A DNA stretch of 64,000 nucleotides, taken from positions 1 to 64,000 of the forward strand of contig JBBRAY010000004.1 in the NCBI GenBank assembly GCA_038206355.1. Direction: 5' to 3'. How positions within the stretch are numbered: position 1 is the first letter of the stretch; every line of letters begins with the position of its first letter. A program made the position numbers and the translations under genes. Source of the stretch: JAPLDB01 sp038206355. GTDB taxonomy: Bacteria; Bacteroidota; Bacteroidia; AKYH767-A; 2013-40CM-41-45. The notes under the pieces are model-generated. The model saw nothing but the letters and a program-made list of their open reading frames with translations. It was not told the origin of the DNA and made no database searches. Shown one piece after another: positions 15,833 to 25,917 of the stretch.

Positions 15833-15953
15833 TTTGTTATTATGGGTTTTGCAGACTTAAGGATACGGTACAAAGTAAAGCGTTTAAGCACAAAGAGAAC
15901 AGGCCACAGCCGGTATTTCTTAATACTCCTTACTTAATACTTTTTACTTCAAC

Positions 15954-16718
15954 CTATACCCCGAAAATGATTTTAGAATTCTGCGTTGTAATCTTTGCAA
16001 CTTCTTCCACCGGAACATTTTTAATCTCAGCGATTTTTTCTGCAACCTTCACAATATATTCGGGTAGATTTCTTTTCCCGCGGAAGGGAACCGGTGCAAG
16101 ATATGGCGCATCTGTTTCAAGAACGATATGCTCAAGCGGGATTTGCGAAATGACTTTGTCTAATCCCGAATTTTTAAAAGTCACAACACCTCCGATACCA
16201 AGATAAAACCCAAGGTCAATGGCTCTTTTGGCCTGATCAATATTTCCGGTGAAGCAATGAAAAATACCACAAGGCATTTGCTTTTTTGCTGTGAGAAGGA
16301 TGCTGTAAATTTCTTCAAACGATTCACGGGAATGAATAGATACAGGGAGTTTGTAGTGGTTAGATAATTCAACTTGTCTTTTAAAAACATCTTCCTGTTC
16401 TTTTGCAAATGTTTTATCCCGGAATAAATCCACGCCAATTTCACCAACAGCATAATATTTATTCCCGGCAAGCATTTTTTCAACGAGAGTGAGTTCTACT
16501 TTCCAGTTTTCTTTTACCGAGCAGGGATGAAGGCCCATCATCGGGAAGCAGCATTCCGGATATTGTTCAGCGAGCGTTGTTAATCCGTTTACGGAAGAGC
16601 TGTCAATATTGGGAAGGAAAAAACGATTCACCCCCTTTGCAATGGCTTCTGTAATCAGTGAGGCGATGTCGGGTGAAAACTCTTCAGCGTAAAGGTGTGT
16701 ATGGGTATCGGTGATTTG
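15954..16718 (-). CDS. tatD: TatD-family metal-dependent deoxyribonuclease
   Basis: TatD proteins are TIM-barrel metal-dependent hydrolases with DNase activity. With the start at 16718 (MQITDTHTHLYAEEF) the protein has 254 residues, the usual length. The longer frame from 16751 adds a non-conserved leader. The metal-binding DTHTH, IHSRES, FHCFTG and ETDAPYLAP motifs are all present. It is divergent from the glycosyltransferase gene on the other strand. Confidence 0.92.
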   Translation of the reverse strand, partial: QITDTHTHLYAEEFSPDIASLITEAIAKGVNRFFLPNIDSSSVNGLTTLAEQYPECCFPMMGLHPCSVKENWKVELTLVEKMLAGNKYYAVGEIGVDLFRDKTFAKEQEDVFKRQVELSNHYKLPVSIHSRESFEEIYSILLTAKKQMPCGIFHCFTGNIDQAKRAIDLGFYLGIGGVVTFKNSGLDKVISQIPLEHIVLETDAPYLAPVPFRGKRNLPEYIVKVAEKIAEIKNVPVEEVAKITTQNSKIIFGV

Positions 16719-16839
16719 CATTGGCGCAAAGATAAAAAGGTAAGCGCGCAATCGGCATTAAGAAGGTTAGCCGGAGATCGTTTGCAAAATGCGCTTCGAT
16801 AGCATCAGGATGCCAACTAATCTATACTTTCGTGATTCC

Positions 16840-17847
16840 ATGGCAAAGTTTCTCATCGTCCGGTTTTCTTCAATAGGTGATATTGTACTTACCTCGCCGG
16901 TAGTCCGATGCCTTAAGCAACAGGTAAAAGATGCCGAGGTACATTATGTAACGAGAAAAAATTTTGCTGCTGTCATAGAACACAATCCGTTTATTGATAA
17001 AAAAATTTATTTCGATGGGCCCTGGTCCGGCGTCTTTCATGACTTGAAGAATGAAAAATACGATTACATCATTGATCTGCACAATAACCTCCGGACGCTG
17101 GGTCTGAAATCGCGTCTGGGCGTAAGATCGTTTTCATTTTCTAAACTGAATATTGAGAAGTGGTTGCTGGTTAATTTTAAAATGAACCGTTTGCCCGACG
17201 CGCATATAGTTGACCGCTATATGGAAACGCTGAAATCGCTTGGGGTAGTGAATGATGGTAAGGGACTTGAATATTTCATTGCGCAAGAAGACGGAGCCGC
17301 GATTCAACAATTACCGGCATCTTTTCAGAATGGGTATGTTGCATTTGTGATAGGGGCAAAGCACAACACAAAAAAATTGCCGGTTGAAAAAATTATCTCC
17401 ATCTGTAAAAAAATAAACCGGCCGGTTGTTTTACTCGGAGGCAAAGAAGATGCTGAGGCCGGAGAAAACATTTACCTCGCCACTCAATCCGAACCGTCTA
17501 ACCCGCAACCACAAACTGTTTTTAATGCCTGTGGAAAATTTTCGCTGAACCAATCTGCCGCAATAATAAAGTTTGCAACAAAAGTCATTTCGCATGATAC
17601 CGGACTGATGCATATTGCTGCTGCGTTTAAAAAAGAGATTGTCAGTGTTTGGGGAAATACAGTTCCGGAGTTTGGAATGTATCCGTATTACGGAGATTCT
17701 CAAATCCCAAATCTGAAATCTGAAATCTTTGGACTTTCCTGCCGCCCCTGTTCAAAGATTGGATTCGACAAGTGCCCGAAAGGTCATTTCAAGTGTATGA
17801 TGGAACAGGATGAAGCCCGAATAGCGGCTACTGCTAATGGAAATTAA
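16840..17847 (+). CDS. Family 9 glycosyltransferase (heptosyltransferase-like)
   Basis: This enzyme should add a sugar to the lipopolysaccharide core at the inner membrane. The start at 16840 (MAKFLIVRFSSIGDIVLTSP) is preferred because a TAnnTTTG-like box (TATACTTTCG) lies at about 16822-16834, downstream of the earlier ATG at 16789. The protein then has 335 residues. The Rossmann-like start, the HDTGLMHIAAAF sugar-nucleotide motif, and a Bacteroidota-specific cysteine cluster (CRPCSKIGFDKCPKGHFKC) support the family. The exact sugar is unknown. Confidence 0.85.
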   Translation: MAKFLIVRFSSIGDIVLTSPVVRCLKQQVKDAEVHYVTRKNFAAVIEHNPFIDKKIYFDGPWSGVFHDLKNEKYDYIIDLHNNLRTLGLKSRLGVRSFSFSKLNIEKWLLVNFKMNRLPDAHIVDRYMETLKSLGVVNDGKGLEYFIAQEDGAAIQQLPASFQNGYVAFVIGAKHNTKKLPVEKIISICKKINRPVVLLGGKEDAEAGENIYLATQSEPSNPQPQTVFNACGKFSLNQSAAIIKFATKVISHDTGLMHIAAAFKKEIVSVWGNTVPEFGMYPYYGDSQIPNLKSEIFGLSCRPCSKIGFDKCPKGHFKCMMEQDEARIAATANGN

Positions 17848-17848
17848 A

Positions 17849-20062
17849 TTATTGCACGGAAATTTTCAGCGAGGAAGCATTTAATTTTTTTATGGCATCA
17901 AACACAGCAACCACATCAGCGGCATGTTCAGCGGGTGCGTATTCAGGCTTTACAATATAACTTGTTTCAATCAGGATGCTCTCCTCACCGGCTTGTGTAT
18001 ATTTAATAACATACTCGGCAAAACCATTAACGATTTTATTTTGGAAGAGCTCCGGATTTAGCAACTGAACCTTGTGGTCAAATTTCAACATGTATTTATG
18101 AGAATCCTGAAACTGAAAATCGGGATAATAGTTAAGGTGACGGTTTACTGCTGTATAATCGTAATCAATAATATTATTAAACCAGCCATCCATATTAATC
18201 GAATAATTTCCATCGGCGCCTTTGGTTAGGGCAGAATGGTTTGACATATTTACAGATACGCTTGCGTCATAAGGGTATACCTTACTCGTACTTGTTACAC
18301 TTACCTCTGCGTGTTTATTTTCATCAGCCAGCAAACCGATTGTTTGAAAATAAACAGGGTTAACCGTAGAGTCCACATCACCATAGAGATAATATCCCCG
18401 TAGTAAAGTAGAAAATTGTCCGCTCAGTTTTATTCTTGCGCTGAATGAGAGGGAGAGAGAATCGAGAGAAACGGTTACCAGCGCATTTGTCATCCTGGTG
18501 TTGTCTTTTACACTACTGAAAGGTGTTTTCACGAATGTAAAATCCACAATGGGAACAAAGTCATATTTCTTTTCGGAAGGTTCATGTTGCGGAATAAGTA
18601 CCGTATTTATATCTTCATAGTAAAACGGCAACTCGTTTGCTTCATAACCACAACGGTAGGATTTCGGGTAAAGGAAAATAAAGCGATTGTTGTAAGGGAC
18701 AACAAAACCGGTTCGGAATGACGTGCTGTTTTTGTATTCATTTATATCAATCTCAGAAATCCTTTTATCACAGAATAAAGCTGAAAAATAATCCCTGTCA
18801 AGTCGTGTAAATACTTCTTCATAGACGCGGTGTCTGCTGATTTCCCGCAAGGTTTTATTTGCCACATATTTTCCCAGGTGCTCAAGTTCTGCATCATCAC
18901 CTTCATAATAATCCCTGTCTTTTTTAAAATCAAATTCAGTCGAAAGGGTATGTTGAACGGATGTCATAATTCCCGCAAAGGAAGTATCGCCCGTTTTATC
19001 TTTTTCGGCACTTAAAAAATTATTTAAAGCAACGGTCGTCTGGTCTTTCCTGGCCAGGCGAAGTCTCAGACTTTCATATTGATAATTCACCAGCGGCAGT
19101 AATGTATAGGACCATGGATAGGGCAGTGGTTTTACAATAAATTTTGTTTTGGGATCCATAATACCAAAATCCCGGAGGTGCTTATAATATGAAATGTAGG
19201 GAAACTGTGTATAGGGCCTGCCACCGGTTTCGCGAATACCTCCCGGTAGATTTTTTTGTGTGAAATAATATTCGGTGTATTTCGGACGGGACTTCGTTTC
19301 CATTACTGAATCATAAGGAAGCGCACCGTTCGCATAAGTGACGACATTGTAATCTTCAAACGGATATCTGAATGTCAGAAAATAATTTTGCTTGGGAATG
19401 TCACCGTTAAAAAATATTCGGGAAGACGGATCAACATTAAAAACATTCTCATATGAATAATCAAGTTCTAGTTCGTCGTCTTCTTCAAGGTTAATGATTC
19501 TGAAAATCCAGTTGTAAAGCTTGGCGGTGGATTTATTTTGACGGTCCGTTTCCAGTTGTGTTGATTCATTAAGGATTGCTGTTTTTATTGTGCCATCCGG
19601 TTTAATTATTCGTGCTGCGAAATAGCGGACACAATCAAATTCTCCCTTTGGTCTGTAAATGGAATCGCGGTTTTCGGGTCTGATTGTACTCAGGTCGCTC
19701 GATGGATCGAAGCTCTCAGGCAGTACGAAAGTTGAAAATTTTTTGATGCCTTTTGCCGTGAGGAATTTAATCCGGACGTGCCTTTGAATAACCGGCCCCC
19801 CGGTATTATATGACTCATCAATATAAAAATAATTGGCCCGGGTATTTATTGACAAATATGGCGGCACCCTGTTTCCGGCAGCATTGTATATGAGTTTCTC
19901 ATCAAGGATTACCGCATCCTCATTCTTAAATTGTTCTTCAACATCAATAGGTGCGGGACGGCCCGTTGCCCATTCAAAATTATAATTTCTGTATTTAAAA
20001 CTTTGCGCAAGTGTTCCGCTGACGAACAGGCATACTATTGCCGGCAGTAAATAATGTTTCAT
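17849..20062 (-). CDS. Large exported protein, DUF3857/transglutaminase-like
   Basis: The 737-residue product has a signal peptide (cleavage after TLA near residue 19) and should be periplasmic or at the outer membrane. The first 250 residues show the two-strand pattern of the DUF3857 family (IKPDGTIKTA, EEDDELELDYSYE), commonly followed by a transglutaminase-like core in Bacteroidota. I cannot point to a certain catalytic Cys-His-Asp triad. It is convergent with the glycosyltransferase, with one base between stops. Function unknown. Confidence 0.65.
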   Translation of the reverse strand: MKHYLLPAIVCLFVSGTLAQSFKYRNYNFEWATGRPAPIDVEEQFKNEDAVILDEKLIYNAAGNRVPPYLSINTRANYFYIDESYNTGGPVIQRHVRIKFLTAKGIKKFSTFVLPESFDPSSDLSTIRPENRDSIYRPKGEFDCVRYFAARIIKPDGTIKTAILNESTQLETDRQNKSTAKLYNWIFRIINLEEDDELELDYSYENVFNVDPSSRIFFNGDIPKQNYFLTFRYPFEDYNVVTYANGALPYDSVMETKSRPKYTEYYFTQKNLPGGIRETGGRPYTQFPYISYYKHLRDFGIMDPKTKFIVKPLPYPWSYTLLPLVNYQYESLRLRLARKDQTTVALNNFLSAEKDKTGDTSFAGIMTSVQHTLSTEFDFKKDRDYYEGDDAELEHLGKYVANKTLREISRHRVYEEVFTRLDRDYFSALFCDKRISEIDINEYKNSTSFRTGFVVPYNNRFIFLYPKSYRCGYEANELPFYYEDINTVLIPQHEPSEKKYDFVPIVDFTFVKTPFSSVKDNTRMTNALVTVSLDSLSLSFSARIKLSGQFSTLLRGYYLYGDVDSTVNPVYFQTIGLLADENKHAEVSVTSTSKVYPYDASVSVNMSNHSALTKGADGNYSINMDGWFNNIIDYDYTAVNRHLNYYPDFQFQDSHKYMLKFDHKVQLLNPELFQNKIVNGFAEYVIKYTQAGEESILIETSYIVKPEYAPAEHAADVVAVFDAIKKLNASSLKISVQ

Positions 20063-20162
20063 GTTTGTTGTGTATCAAACTTTGGGCTCATAAATTAAAT
20101 CAAGTTAATCCTAATATGCAAATAAACGCGTAGAGGACTTTATACAGGGATTCAATTATCGT

Positions 20163-20170
20163 TACATTTG
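20163..20170 (+). promoter_or_regulatory. Predicted -7 box of the CocE-type hydrolase gene
   Basis: TACATTTG is an exact match to the TAnnTTTG consensus and lies 16 bases before the TTG start codon. Confidence 0.55.
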
Positions 20171-20186
20171 TATAAATAAGGAACCC

Positions 20187-22106
20187 TTGAAAAAACTCAT
20201 ATTATCGATGCATTTTGCTTTATGCGTCGTGCATTTTTCCTTCGCCCAACTCAATCCCATCAGCGTAAGTATTCCGATGCGTGACGGAAAATTTCTAGCA
20301 GCGGATATTTATTTACCAAACGGAGATTCTTTGCCGCGGCCAACAATATTGATACAAACCCCTTATCAGAAAAATTTTTATCATTTACTGGGGCTGCCTC
20401 TTGGCGTAGGCAATGGTATCAACACCAGCCCTTTCAACTTTGTAATTGTTGATTGGCGATGCTTCTACGGATCGGCGGCTGCGTGTACAACATCAATAAA
20501 TCGCGGGCAGGACGGTTATGATTGTGTGGAATGGATAGCGCAGCAACCCTGGAGCAATGATTCAACAGGAACGTGGGGTCCATCGGCACTGGGAATAATT
20601 CAATTTCAAACTGCCAAAGAAAATCCGCCACACCTAACTTGTTGTGTTCCGATTGTTGCAGGTATGCGTACAGATTATCAAAGGTATTTTCCGGGCGGCG
20701 TTTACCGCACCGAATATGTACAGATGCTTGACGCATTGGGATATGGATTGTCAACGCTACTACTTGCACATCCCGTTCACGATATTTACTGGACGGTTGC
20801 AGAAGCATCTTCATTTTATCCATCCTCTATCAACGTACCCATGTTTATGATGGGTGGCTGGTATGACCATGCTACAGAGGAATTGCTCGAATCATTTGAA
20901 GGAATCAGAACACAAAGTGCTATTGACGTTCGCTCTAAACAAAAATTACTGATGGGGCCATGGACGCACAATACAACGTCAGGCGCACCATTAAATGTCG
21001 GGCAGCTGGTTTATCCTGAAGCCGTAAATGCAAGTGATTCGCTGGCGAGAAAATTTTTCGAATATTATTTACTTAATCAACCCAATGGATGGAACAACCG
21101 CCCTGTTGTTGAATATTTCCAGATGGGAGAAAATACATGGAAGAATGATGTGTCATGGAATAATTCAGGCCTTTCAAATTTTAACCTGTTCTTTCATGCA
21201 AACGGAAACCTGGATTTGAATGTCCCGGCCTCTTCAACTGATGCAATGCAGATCACATACGATCCTCATGATCCTTCTCCTACCGTGGGAGGACCAACCC
21301 TTTTGAACACACTTAACCAGGGTCCATACGACCAGCAATCTTTAGTTGAAAGCAGAAGTGATTTACTTTCTTTCAGCACGCTGCCGCTGACACAGGATGT
21401 GGTGATGCGCGGAAGGCCGGTGGCACACCTTAAAGTTTCTTCCGACAAAACGGATACTGATTTTTCAATCCGGCTCACCGATGTTTATCCTGATGGCAGA
21501 AGTATGATTGTACTTGACGGGATCAGGAGGATGCGGTTTCGCAATGGTTATACGGCAAATGATACATCAACCATAGTTGCCGGAAATATTTATCCGCTCG
21601 ACATTAATTTATTTGCCAATACAGCCATCACTTTTTTGGCGGGACATAAGATTCGTGTAGATGTTACGTCATCCAATTATCCGCGCTTCGATAGCAATCT
21701 TAACAACGGGCAAACGATGTATGTCGCTGGTGATACGCTCACGGCTCAGAATACAATTTATGTGAATAGCAGTAACGCTTCTTATATTACGTTGCCACTG
21801 GAAAATTTTCCTGATGCGATCAATACGGTTGACGCGAGCAACGATATTATAATTTATCCGAATCCCTGCAGCAGTAAATTGGCAATTCGTAGTTTGCAGT
21901 TTGTAATGGAATCCATCTCAATTTATAACTCATTAGGTGAATTGGTTTTGGTTCAGGGAACCCCATTTGAATCCATTGCTTTGCCAACTGCCAACTCCCC
22001 ATTGCCGGTTTATTTCGATGTTCATCTTTTGCCCGGGGGATTATATTTTGTCAGGATTGTATCTTCAAAGGGAACTGTTACAAAAAGGTTTTCGATAATT
22101 CGTTAA
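20187..22106 (+). CDS. CocE/NonD-family hydrolase with T9SS sorting domain
   Basis: The 639-residue secreted hydrolase starts at TTG, giving a signal peptide with KK followed by a hydrophobic core ending in FAQ near residue 21. The alpha/beta-hydrolase core has MRDGKFLAADIYLP, the likely nucleophile in GTWGPSALG, the aspartate in GGWYDH and the histidine in GPWTHN. An X-Pro-dipeptidyl-peptidase type C-terminal jelly roll follows. The last 85 residues, from IIIYPNPC, are a type A T9SS sorting domain. It may cleave X-Pro peptides or acyl esters outside the cell. Confidence 0.88.
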   Translation: MKKLILSMHFALCVVHFSFAQLNPISVSIPMRDGKFLAADIYLPNGDSLPRPTILIQTPYQKNFYHLLGLPLGVGNGINTSPFNFVIVDWRCFYGSAAACTTSINRGQDGYDCVEWIAQQPWSNDSTGTWGPSALGIIQFQTAKENPPHLTCCVPIVAGMRTDYQRYFPGGVYRTEYVQMLDALGYGLSTLLLAHPVHDIYWTVAEASSFYPSSINVPMFMMGGWYDHATEELLESFEGIRTQSAIDVRSKQKLLMGPWTHNTTSGAPLNVGQLVYPEAVNASDSLARKFFEYYLLNQPNGWNNRPVVEYFQMGENTWKNDVSWNNSGLSNFNLFFHANGNLDLNVPASSTDAMQITYDPHDPSPTVGGPTLLNTLNQGPYDQQSLVESRSDLLSFSTLPLTQDVVMRGRPVAHLKVSSDKTDTDFSIRLTDVYPDGRSMIVLDGIRRMRFRNGYTANDTSTIVAGNIYPLDINLFANTAITFLAGHKIRVDVTSSNYPRFDSNLNNGQTMYVAGDTLTAQNTIYVNSSNASYITLPLENFPDAINTVDASNDIIIYPNPCSSKLAIRSLQFVMESISIYNSLGELVLVQGTPFESIALPTANSPLPVYFDVHLLPGGLYFVRIVSSKGTVTKRFSIIR

Positions 22107-22136
22107 AAGCTATCTTCGCCACGGAATAAAAAATTT

Positions 22137-22610
22137 ATGATTCAAACCGGAGTTCGCAATTTCATTTTTCTTTCTTTACTTTTTCTTTCTTCCTGTGATT
22201 ACAATGCGGTGTTTGAAAAAAACATTTCAATACCTGATTACAAATGGGACATGACGAATATCCTTCGGCTGGAAACAGAAATAAAAGATACGGTTACGCC
22301 GCACAATATTTACATCAACGTCCGCAATGGAAGTGGATATGAATTCAGCAACCTGTTTTTATTTATGACCACCATTACGCCGAAAGGACAAGTGGCATTG
22401 GATACACTGGAACTGACGCTTGCTGATGCGCGGGGTAAGTGGCTTGGAAGCGGATCGGGCGATATCTGGGACAACAGAATTTTATTCAAAAGTAATTTTC
22501 GCTTTCCTGAAGCGGGGCTATGGCATTTTGAACTTCAGCAAGCCATGCGCACAAATCCATTACCACAAATTATGGACGCGGGAATGCGGATTGAGAAAGC
22601 TGTCCGGTAG
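22137..22610 (+). CDS. gldH: Gliding motility lipoprotein GldH
   Basis: The 157-residue protein has a lipoprotein signal ending in LFLSSC (cysteine near residue 20), a central beta-rich domain, and the family's conserved ADARGKWLGSGSGDIWDNR and FELQQAMRTNPLPQIMDAG segments. GldH is needed for gliding in Flavobacterium and is present in many Bacteroidota, even non-gliding ones. It lies 30 bases after the secreted hydrolase and may be co-transcribed with it. Confidence 0.9.
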   Translation: MIQTGVRNFIFLSLLFLSSCDYNAVFEKNISIPDYKWDMTNILRLETEIKDTVTPHNIYINVRNGSGYEFSNLFLFMTTITPKGQVALDTLELTLADARGKWLGSGSGDIWDNRILFKSNFRFPEAGLWHFELQQAMRTNPLPQIMDAGMRIEKAVR

Positions 22611-22671
22611 GAAGATAACGGCGCTTTGTTTTTTTCAGTTATTAGTACATTTGTAATATCAATAACAGGAT

Positions 22672-23172
22672 ATGAATTTCGGATTACTTTTCGAGAAACT
22701 GAATACCCATCAGGTGCGCTATGTAATTTGTGGAGGATTAGCTGTAAACCTGCACGGTGTTCCCAGGATGACTGCCGATATTGATATCATTCTGGACCTT
22801 GTCGAGGACAATCTTTTACAATTTGAAAAATGTGTCGAAGCGCTGAATTACAAGGTCGGCGTTCCGGTAAAAATCACAGAATTATCAAACGAGCTTGCGA
22901 AGAAAAACCTCATCACATCTAAAAATCTGATAGCGCTTTCTTATTTTAATTTTGACAGGAACATGCTTGCGCTCGATGTTCTGATTGACTTCCCTGTTCC
23001 ATTTGATGAATTGTGGAAAAATAAGATCACAAGAGCCGAAGGAAATATTTCTCTGAACGTTGTTTCTCTTGCGCACCTTATTGCACTAAAGGAGTTTTCA
23101 AACAGGGCGCAGGACAAACAAGATGTTTATTATCTTTCAAAGATTAAAAATGGAAGCAAGCCGGGATCGTAA
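22672..23172 (+). CDS. Nucleotidyltransferase-fold protein
   Basis: The 166-residue protein has a minimal nucleotidyltransferase signature, GGLAVNLHGVPRMTADIDIIL (about residues 22-42), with the paired aspartates that bind metal, and a helical end with LAHLIALKEFSNRAQDKQDV typical of AbiEii/DUF6036-like proteins. These often act with a small partner as a toxin-antitoxin or RNA-modifying pair. The following gene overlaps it by 23 bases from its preferred start. The target is unknown. Confidence 0.75.
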   Translation: MNFGLLFEKLNTHQVRYVICGGLAVNLHGVPRMTADIDIILDLVEDNLLQFEKCVEALNYKVGVPVKITELSNELAKKNLITSKNLIALSYFNFDRNMLALDVLIDFPVPFDELWKNKITRAEGNISLNVVSLAHLIALKEFSNRAQDKQDVYYLSKIKNGSKPGS

Positions 23173-23347
23173 AAAATTTGAATACACTTATACGGTAACT
23201 GATGAGCAAATTCAGGAGCATCGGGGAAGGACATTGCCGGAAATTTTTGAATGGCTCTCTTCCGCACTTGATTTTATTTACAAAATGCAAACTCCGGAAG
23301 AGCGAAAGCGCTGGCAGGAAATAAGGAATGGAGAGTGGGAAAATTAA
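23150..23347 (+). CDS. Small partner of the nucleotidyltransferase
   Basis: The preferred start at 23150 (MEASRDRKKFEY) gives 65 residues and a 23-base overlap with the previous gene. The longer frame from 23123 would overlap by 50. It is hydrophilic and helical, ends MQTPEERKRWQEIRNGEWEN, and has no recognised domain. Its position suggests it acts with the nucleotidyltransferase. Confidence 0.65.
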   Translation: MEASRDRKKFEYTYTVTDEQIQEHRGRTLPEIFEWLSSALDFIYKMQTPEERKRWQEIRNGEWEN

Positions 23348-23390
23348 AATATTTCTTTCAAGTAAGTCATGCAACGGTTAATTTGAAACA

Positions 23391-25871
23391 CTATTCCTGG
23401 TAATAAACCCGCTTCACCCGTTGTGAAATTCCAGTAAGCACTTCATAAGGAATTGTTCCTAAAATTTTTGACATTTCTGTAACCGGATACTCGGCACCGA
23501 ACACAATTACTTCATCACCTTCTTTTGCCGGTACATCAGTGATGTCGAGCATGCACATGTCCATGCAAACATTCCCGATAATGGGAGCAAGTTTTCCATT
23601 GATCATCATGCTTCCTTTCCCATTGCTTAATTTTCTGTTGATGCCGTCAGCATAACCAATGGCAACCGTTGCAATAAGCGTATCGCGTGTAAGTTTTGCA
23701 CTGCGGTTGTATCCGACTGTTTCTCCAACGGGAACATTTTTAATTTGTGAAATGGTTGTGCGTAAAGTGGTAACATGTTGCAATTGTCGTTGTTCATGCC
23801 ATGTTGATGCAAATCCATACATGCCGATTCCGAGACGAACCATGTCAAACTGATCTTCATTAAAACGGATGATGCCTGCAGAGTTGAGCGCATGCCGGAG
23901 TATCGGATAGGAAAAGGATTTCTGAATCAATGAACTCATGCGTTCAAATTTTTCCAGTTGTTGTTTTGTAAACCCGTCATGTTCGCTTTCATCGGTGGCG
24001 GCGAGGTGTGTAAATATGCTTTGCACTTTTATGGTCCTGATATTTTTCAACCGGATCATGAGTTCATTCAGCTCGCGATCTTCGAAGCCAAGGCGGTGCA
24101 TGCCTGTGTCAAGCTTCAGGTGAACAGGAAAACTAAATCCATCTCCGCCTTTGTGTTTTTGTAATACTTCCGCTGCCTGATTGAGCAATCTGAAATTATA
24201 AATCTCCGGCTCCAGCCTGTGGCTGATCATGGCTTCAAAGCTTTGCATCTCCGGATTCATTACCATGATGGGAAGTGTGATGCCGGCTTTGCGGAGTTCA
24301 ACACCTTCATCGGTATAAGCCACTGCGAGATAATCTACGTGGTGAAACTGGAGGATGTTTGCGATTTCAAAGCTCCCGCTGCCATAAGATGTTGCTTTCA
24401 CCATGGCCATCACTTTTACACCCGGCTTTAATCGTGAACGGAAATAGTTCAGGTTATGAACGAGCGCATTCAGATTTATTTCCATCACAGTTTCATGCGC
24501 TTTCTGCTGAAGCACCTTACTGATTTTTTCGAAACCATAAATCCGTGCGCCCTTTAATAATATCGTTTCATCATTGAAATCGAGCGGAGAAAATGTGCGA
24601 AGGAAATCCTCCGTATCAGAATAAAATTTTCCCGGAATCGAAAATTGTTTTTGCTGCCGCGATATGGCCGAACCGATACCAATCATGCGCTCAATATTTT
24701 TTGCTTTCAGCAAGTGCGCCACCTCGCCATACAGCTGCTCTTCATTCCTTCCACTCTGAAGAATGTCAGAAAGAATTACCGTTCGTTTGTCGTGTTGTTT
24801 TTGTTGATTCAGAAAATCAATGGCGATGGTAAGTGAACCGATGTCGCTGCTATAGCTGTCATTGATGATGCTGCAATCGTTGATGCCCTCTTTCAGTTCG
24901 AGGCGCATGGCAATCGGGCTGAGCATTGGCATGCGCTGTTCAATCACTTCTGAAGGATAGTCGAGGTTAAGCATGAGCGCCCAGCAGTGAATTGCATTTT
25001 CTATTGACGCATCATCGGTAAATGGTATTTTTATTTTCAGAAACTGGTTTTGCCAGATTCCCTGTATTTCTGTCTCGTCAGAAGTTTTATTCACGCGGCC
25101 AATCTGCAAGTCAGCCTTTGTTTTCCGGCTCCAGGTGAGCAACTGTAATTTACGGGGAAGAAAATCCACTTTGGAAATTTCCAGTTGAATGGTGTTGTAG
25201 TCCTTACAAAAAATCAGGGTATCGCATGACTGAAACAGTTTCAGCTTCTCAATTACTTTGAGATTCTGGTTGTCAAAATTTTCGTCGTGAGCCGAACCGA
25301 TATTTGTGAATATCCCTATCGTGGGTTGAATTATTTTTTCAAGTCTGTCCATTTCACCGGGACGCGATAGTCCGGCCTCGAAGATTGCCAGTTCATGTTC
25401 TTCGCTGAGTTGCCACACGCTGAGCGGAACACCCGTTTGTGAATTATAACTCTTCGGACTGCGCACAATATTTTTGTCATCGCGCATCAGCTGGTAAAGC
25501 CATTCTTTCACAATTGTTTTTCCGTTCGAGCCGGTGATGCCGATTACAGGAATTGAAAATTGTTGCCGGTGATGAGCGGCCAATTGTTGCAGCGCTTCAA
25601 GGGTATCTTCCACCACAATAAAATTTGCAGGAAGAATTTTCCACTCCTCTTTATAATCGCTGACGACAAAATTTACAACGCCTTGTTCAATGCAGCTTTC
25701 AATATAACGGTGTCCATCATGGCGATCACCCTTCAGTGCGAAGAATAAGGAAGTCTCCGCATGAGCTATTTTACGGCTGTCGGTGAGCAAGTCTTCGACA
25801 GGTGAATGTTTAAGGGCGTTTTGTAAAATTTTCCCATTAATAATGGGTGCTATTTCGATGGTATGATACAA
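23391..25871 (-). CDS. murF-alr: Bifunctional MurF ligase/alanine racemase
   Basis: The 826-residue fusion makes D-alanine and joins D-Ala-D-Ala to the UDP-muramyl tripeptide in peptidoglycan synthesis. Residues 1-450 are a MurF ligase, with the ATP-binding GITGSNGKTIVKEW. From about 460 the racemase starts (MEINLNALVHNLNYF), with the PLP lysine in AMVKATSYGSG and the catalytic tyrosine region in TVGYNRSAKL. This fusion is characteristic of Bacteroidota. The gene is separate from the hicBA module by 46 bases. Confidence 0.93.
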   Translation of the reverse strand: MYHTIEIAPIINGKILQNALKHSPVEDLLTDSRKIAHAETSLFFALKGDRHDGHRYIESCIEQGVVNFVVSDYKEEWKILPANFIVVEDTLEALQQLAAHHRQQFSIPVIGITGSNGKTIVKEWLYQLMRDDKNIVRSPKSYNSQTGVPLSVWQLSEEHELAIFEAGLSRPGEMDRLEKIIQPTIGIFTNIGSAHDENFDNQNLKVIEKLKLFQSCDTLIFCKDYNTIQLEISKVDFLPRKLQLLTWSRKTKADLQIGRVNKTSDETEIQGIWQNQFLKIKIPFTDDASIENAIHCWALMLNLDYPSEVIEQRMPMLSPIAMRLELKEGINDCSIINDSYSSDIGSLTIAIDFLNQQKQHDKRTVILSDILQSGRNEEQLYGEVAHLLKAKNIERMIGIGSAISRQQKQFSIPGKFYSDTEDFLRTFSPLDFNDETILLKGARIYGFEKISKVLQQKAHETVMEINLNALVHNLNYFRSRLKPGVKVMAMVKATSYGSGSFEIANILQFHHVDYLAVAYTDEGVELRKAGITLPIMVMNPEMQSFEAMISHRLEPEIYNFRLLNQAAEVLQKHKGGDGFSFPVHLKLDTGMHRLGFEDRELNELMIRLKNIRTIKVQSIFTHLAATDESEHDGFTKQQLEKFERMSSLIQKSFSYPILRHALNSAGIIRFNEDQFDMVRLGIGMYGFASTWHEQRQLQHVTTLRTTISQIKNVPVGETVGYNRSAKLTRDTLIATVAIGYADGINRKLSNGKGSMMINGKLAPIIGNVCMDMCMLDITDVPAKEGDEVIVFGAEYPVTEMSKILGTIPYEVLTGISQRVKRVYYQE

Positions 25872-25917
25872 AGTGAAAGGAAAAAAATTATTTGTTAGTG
25901 GAGTATACTTTGTAATA

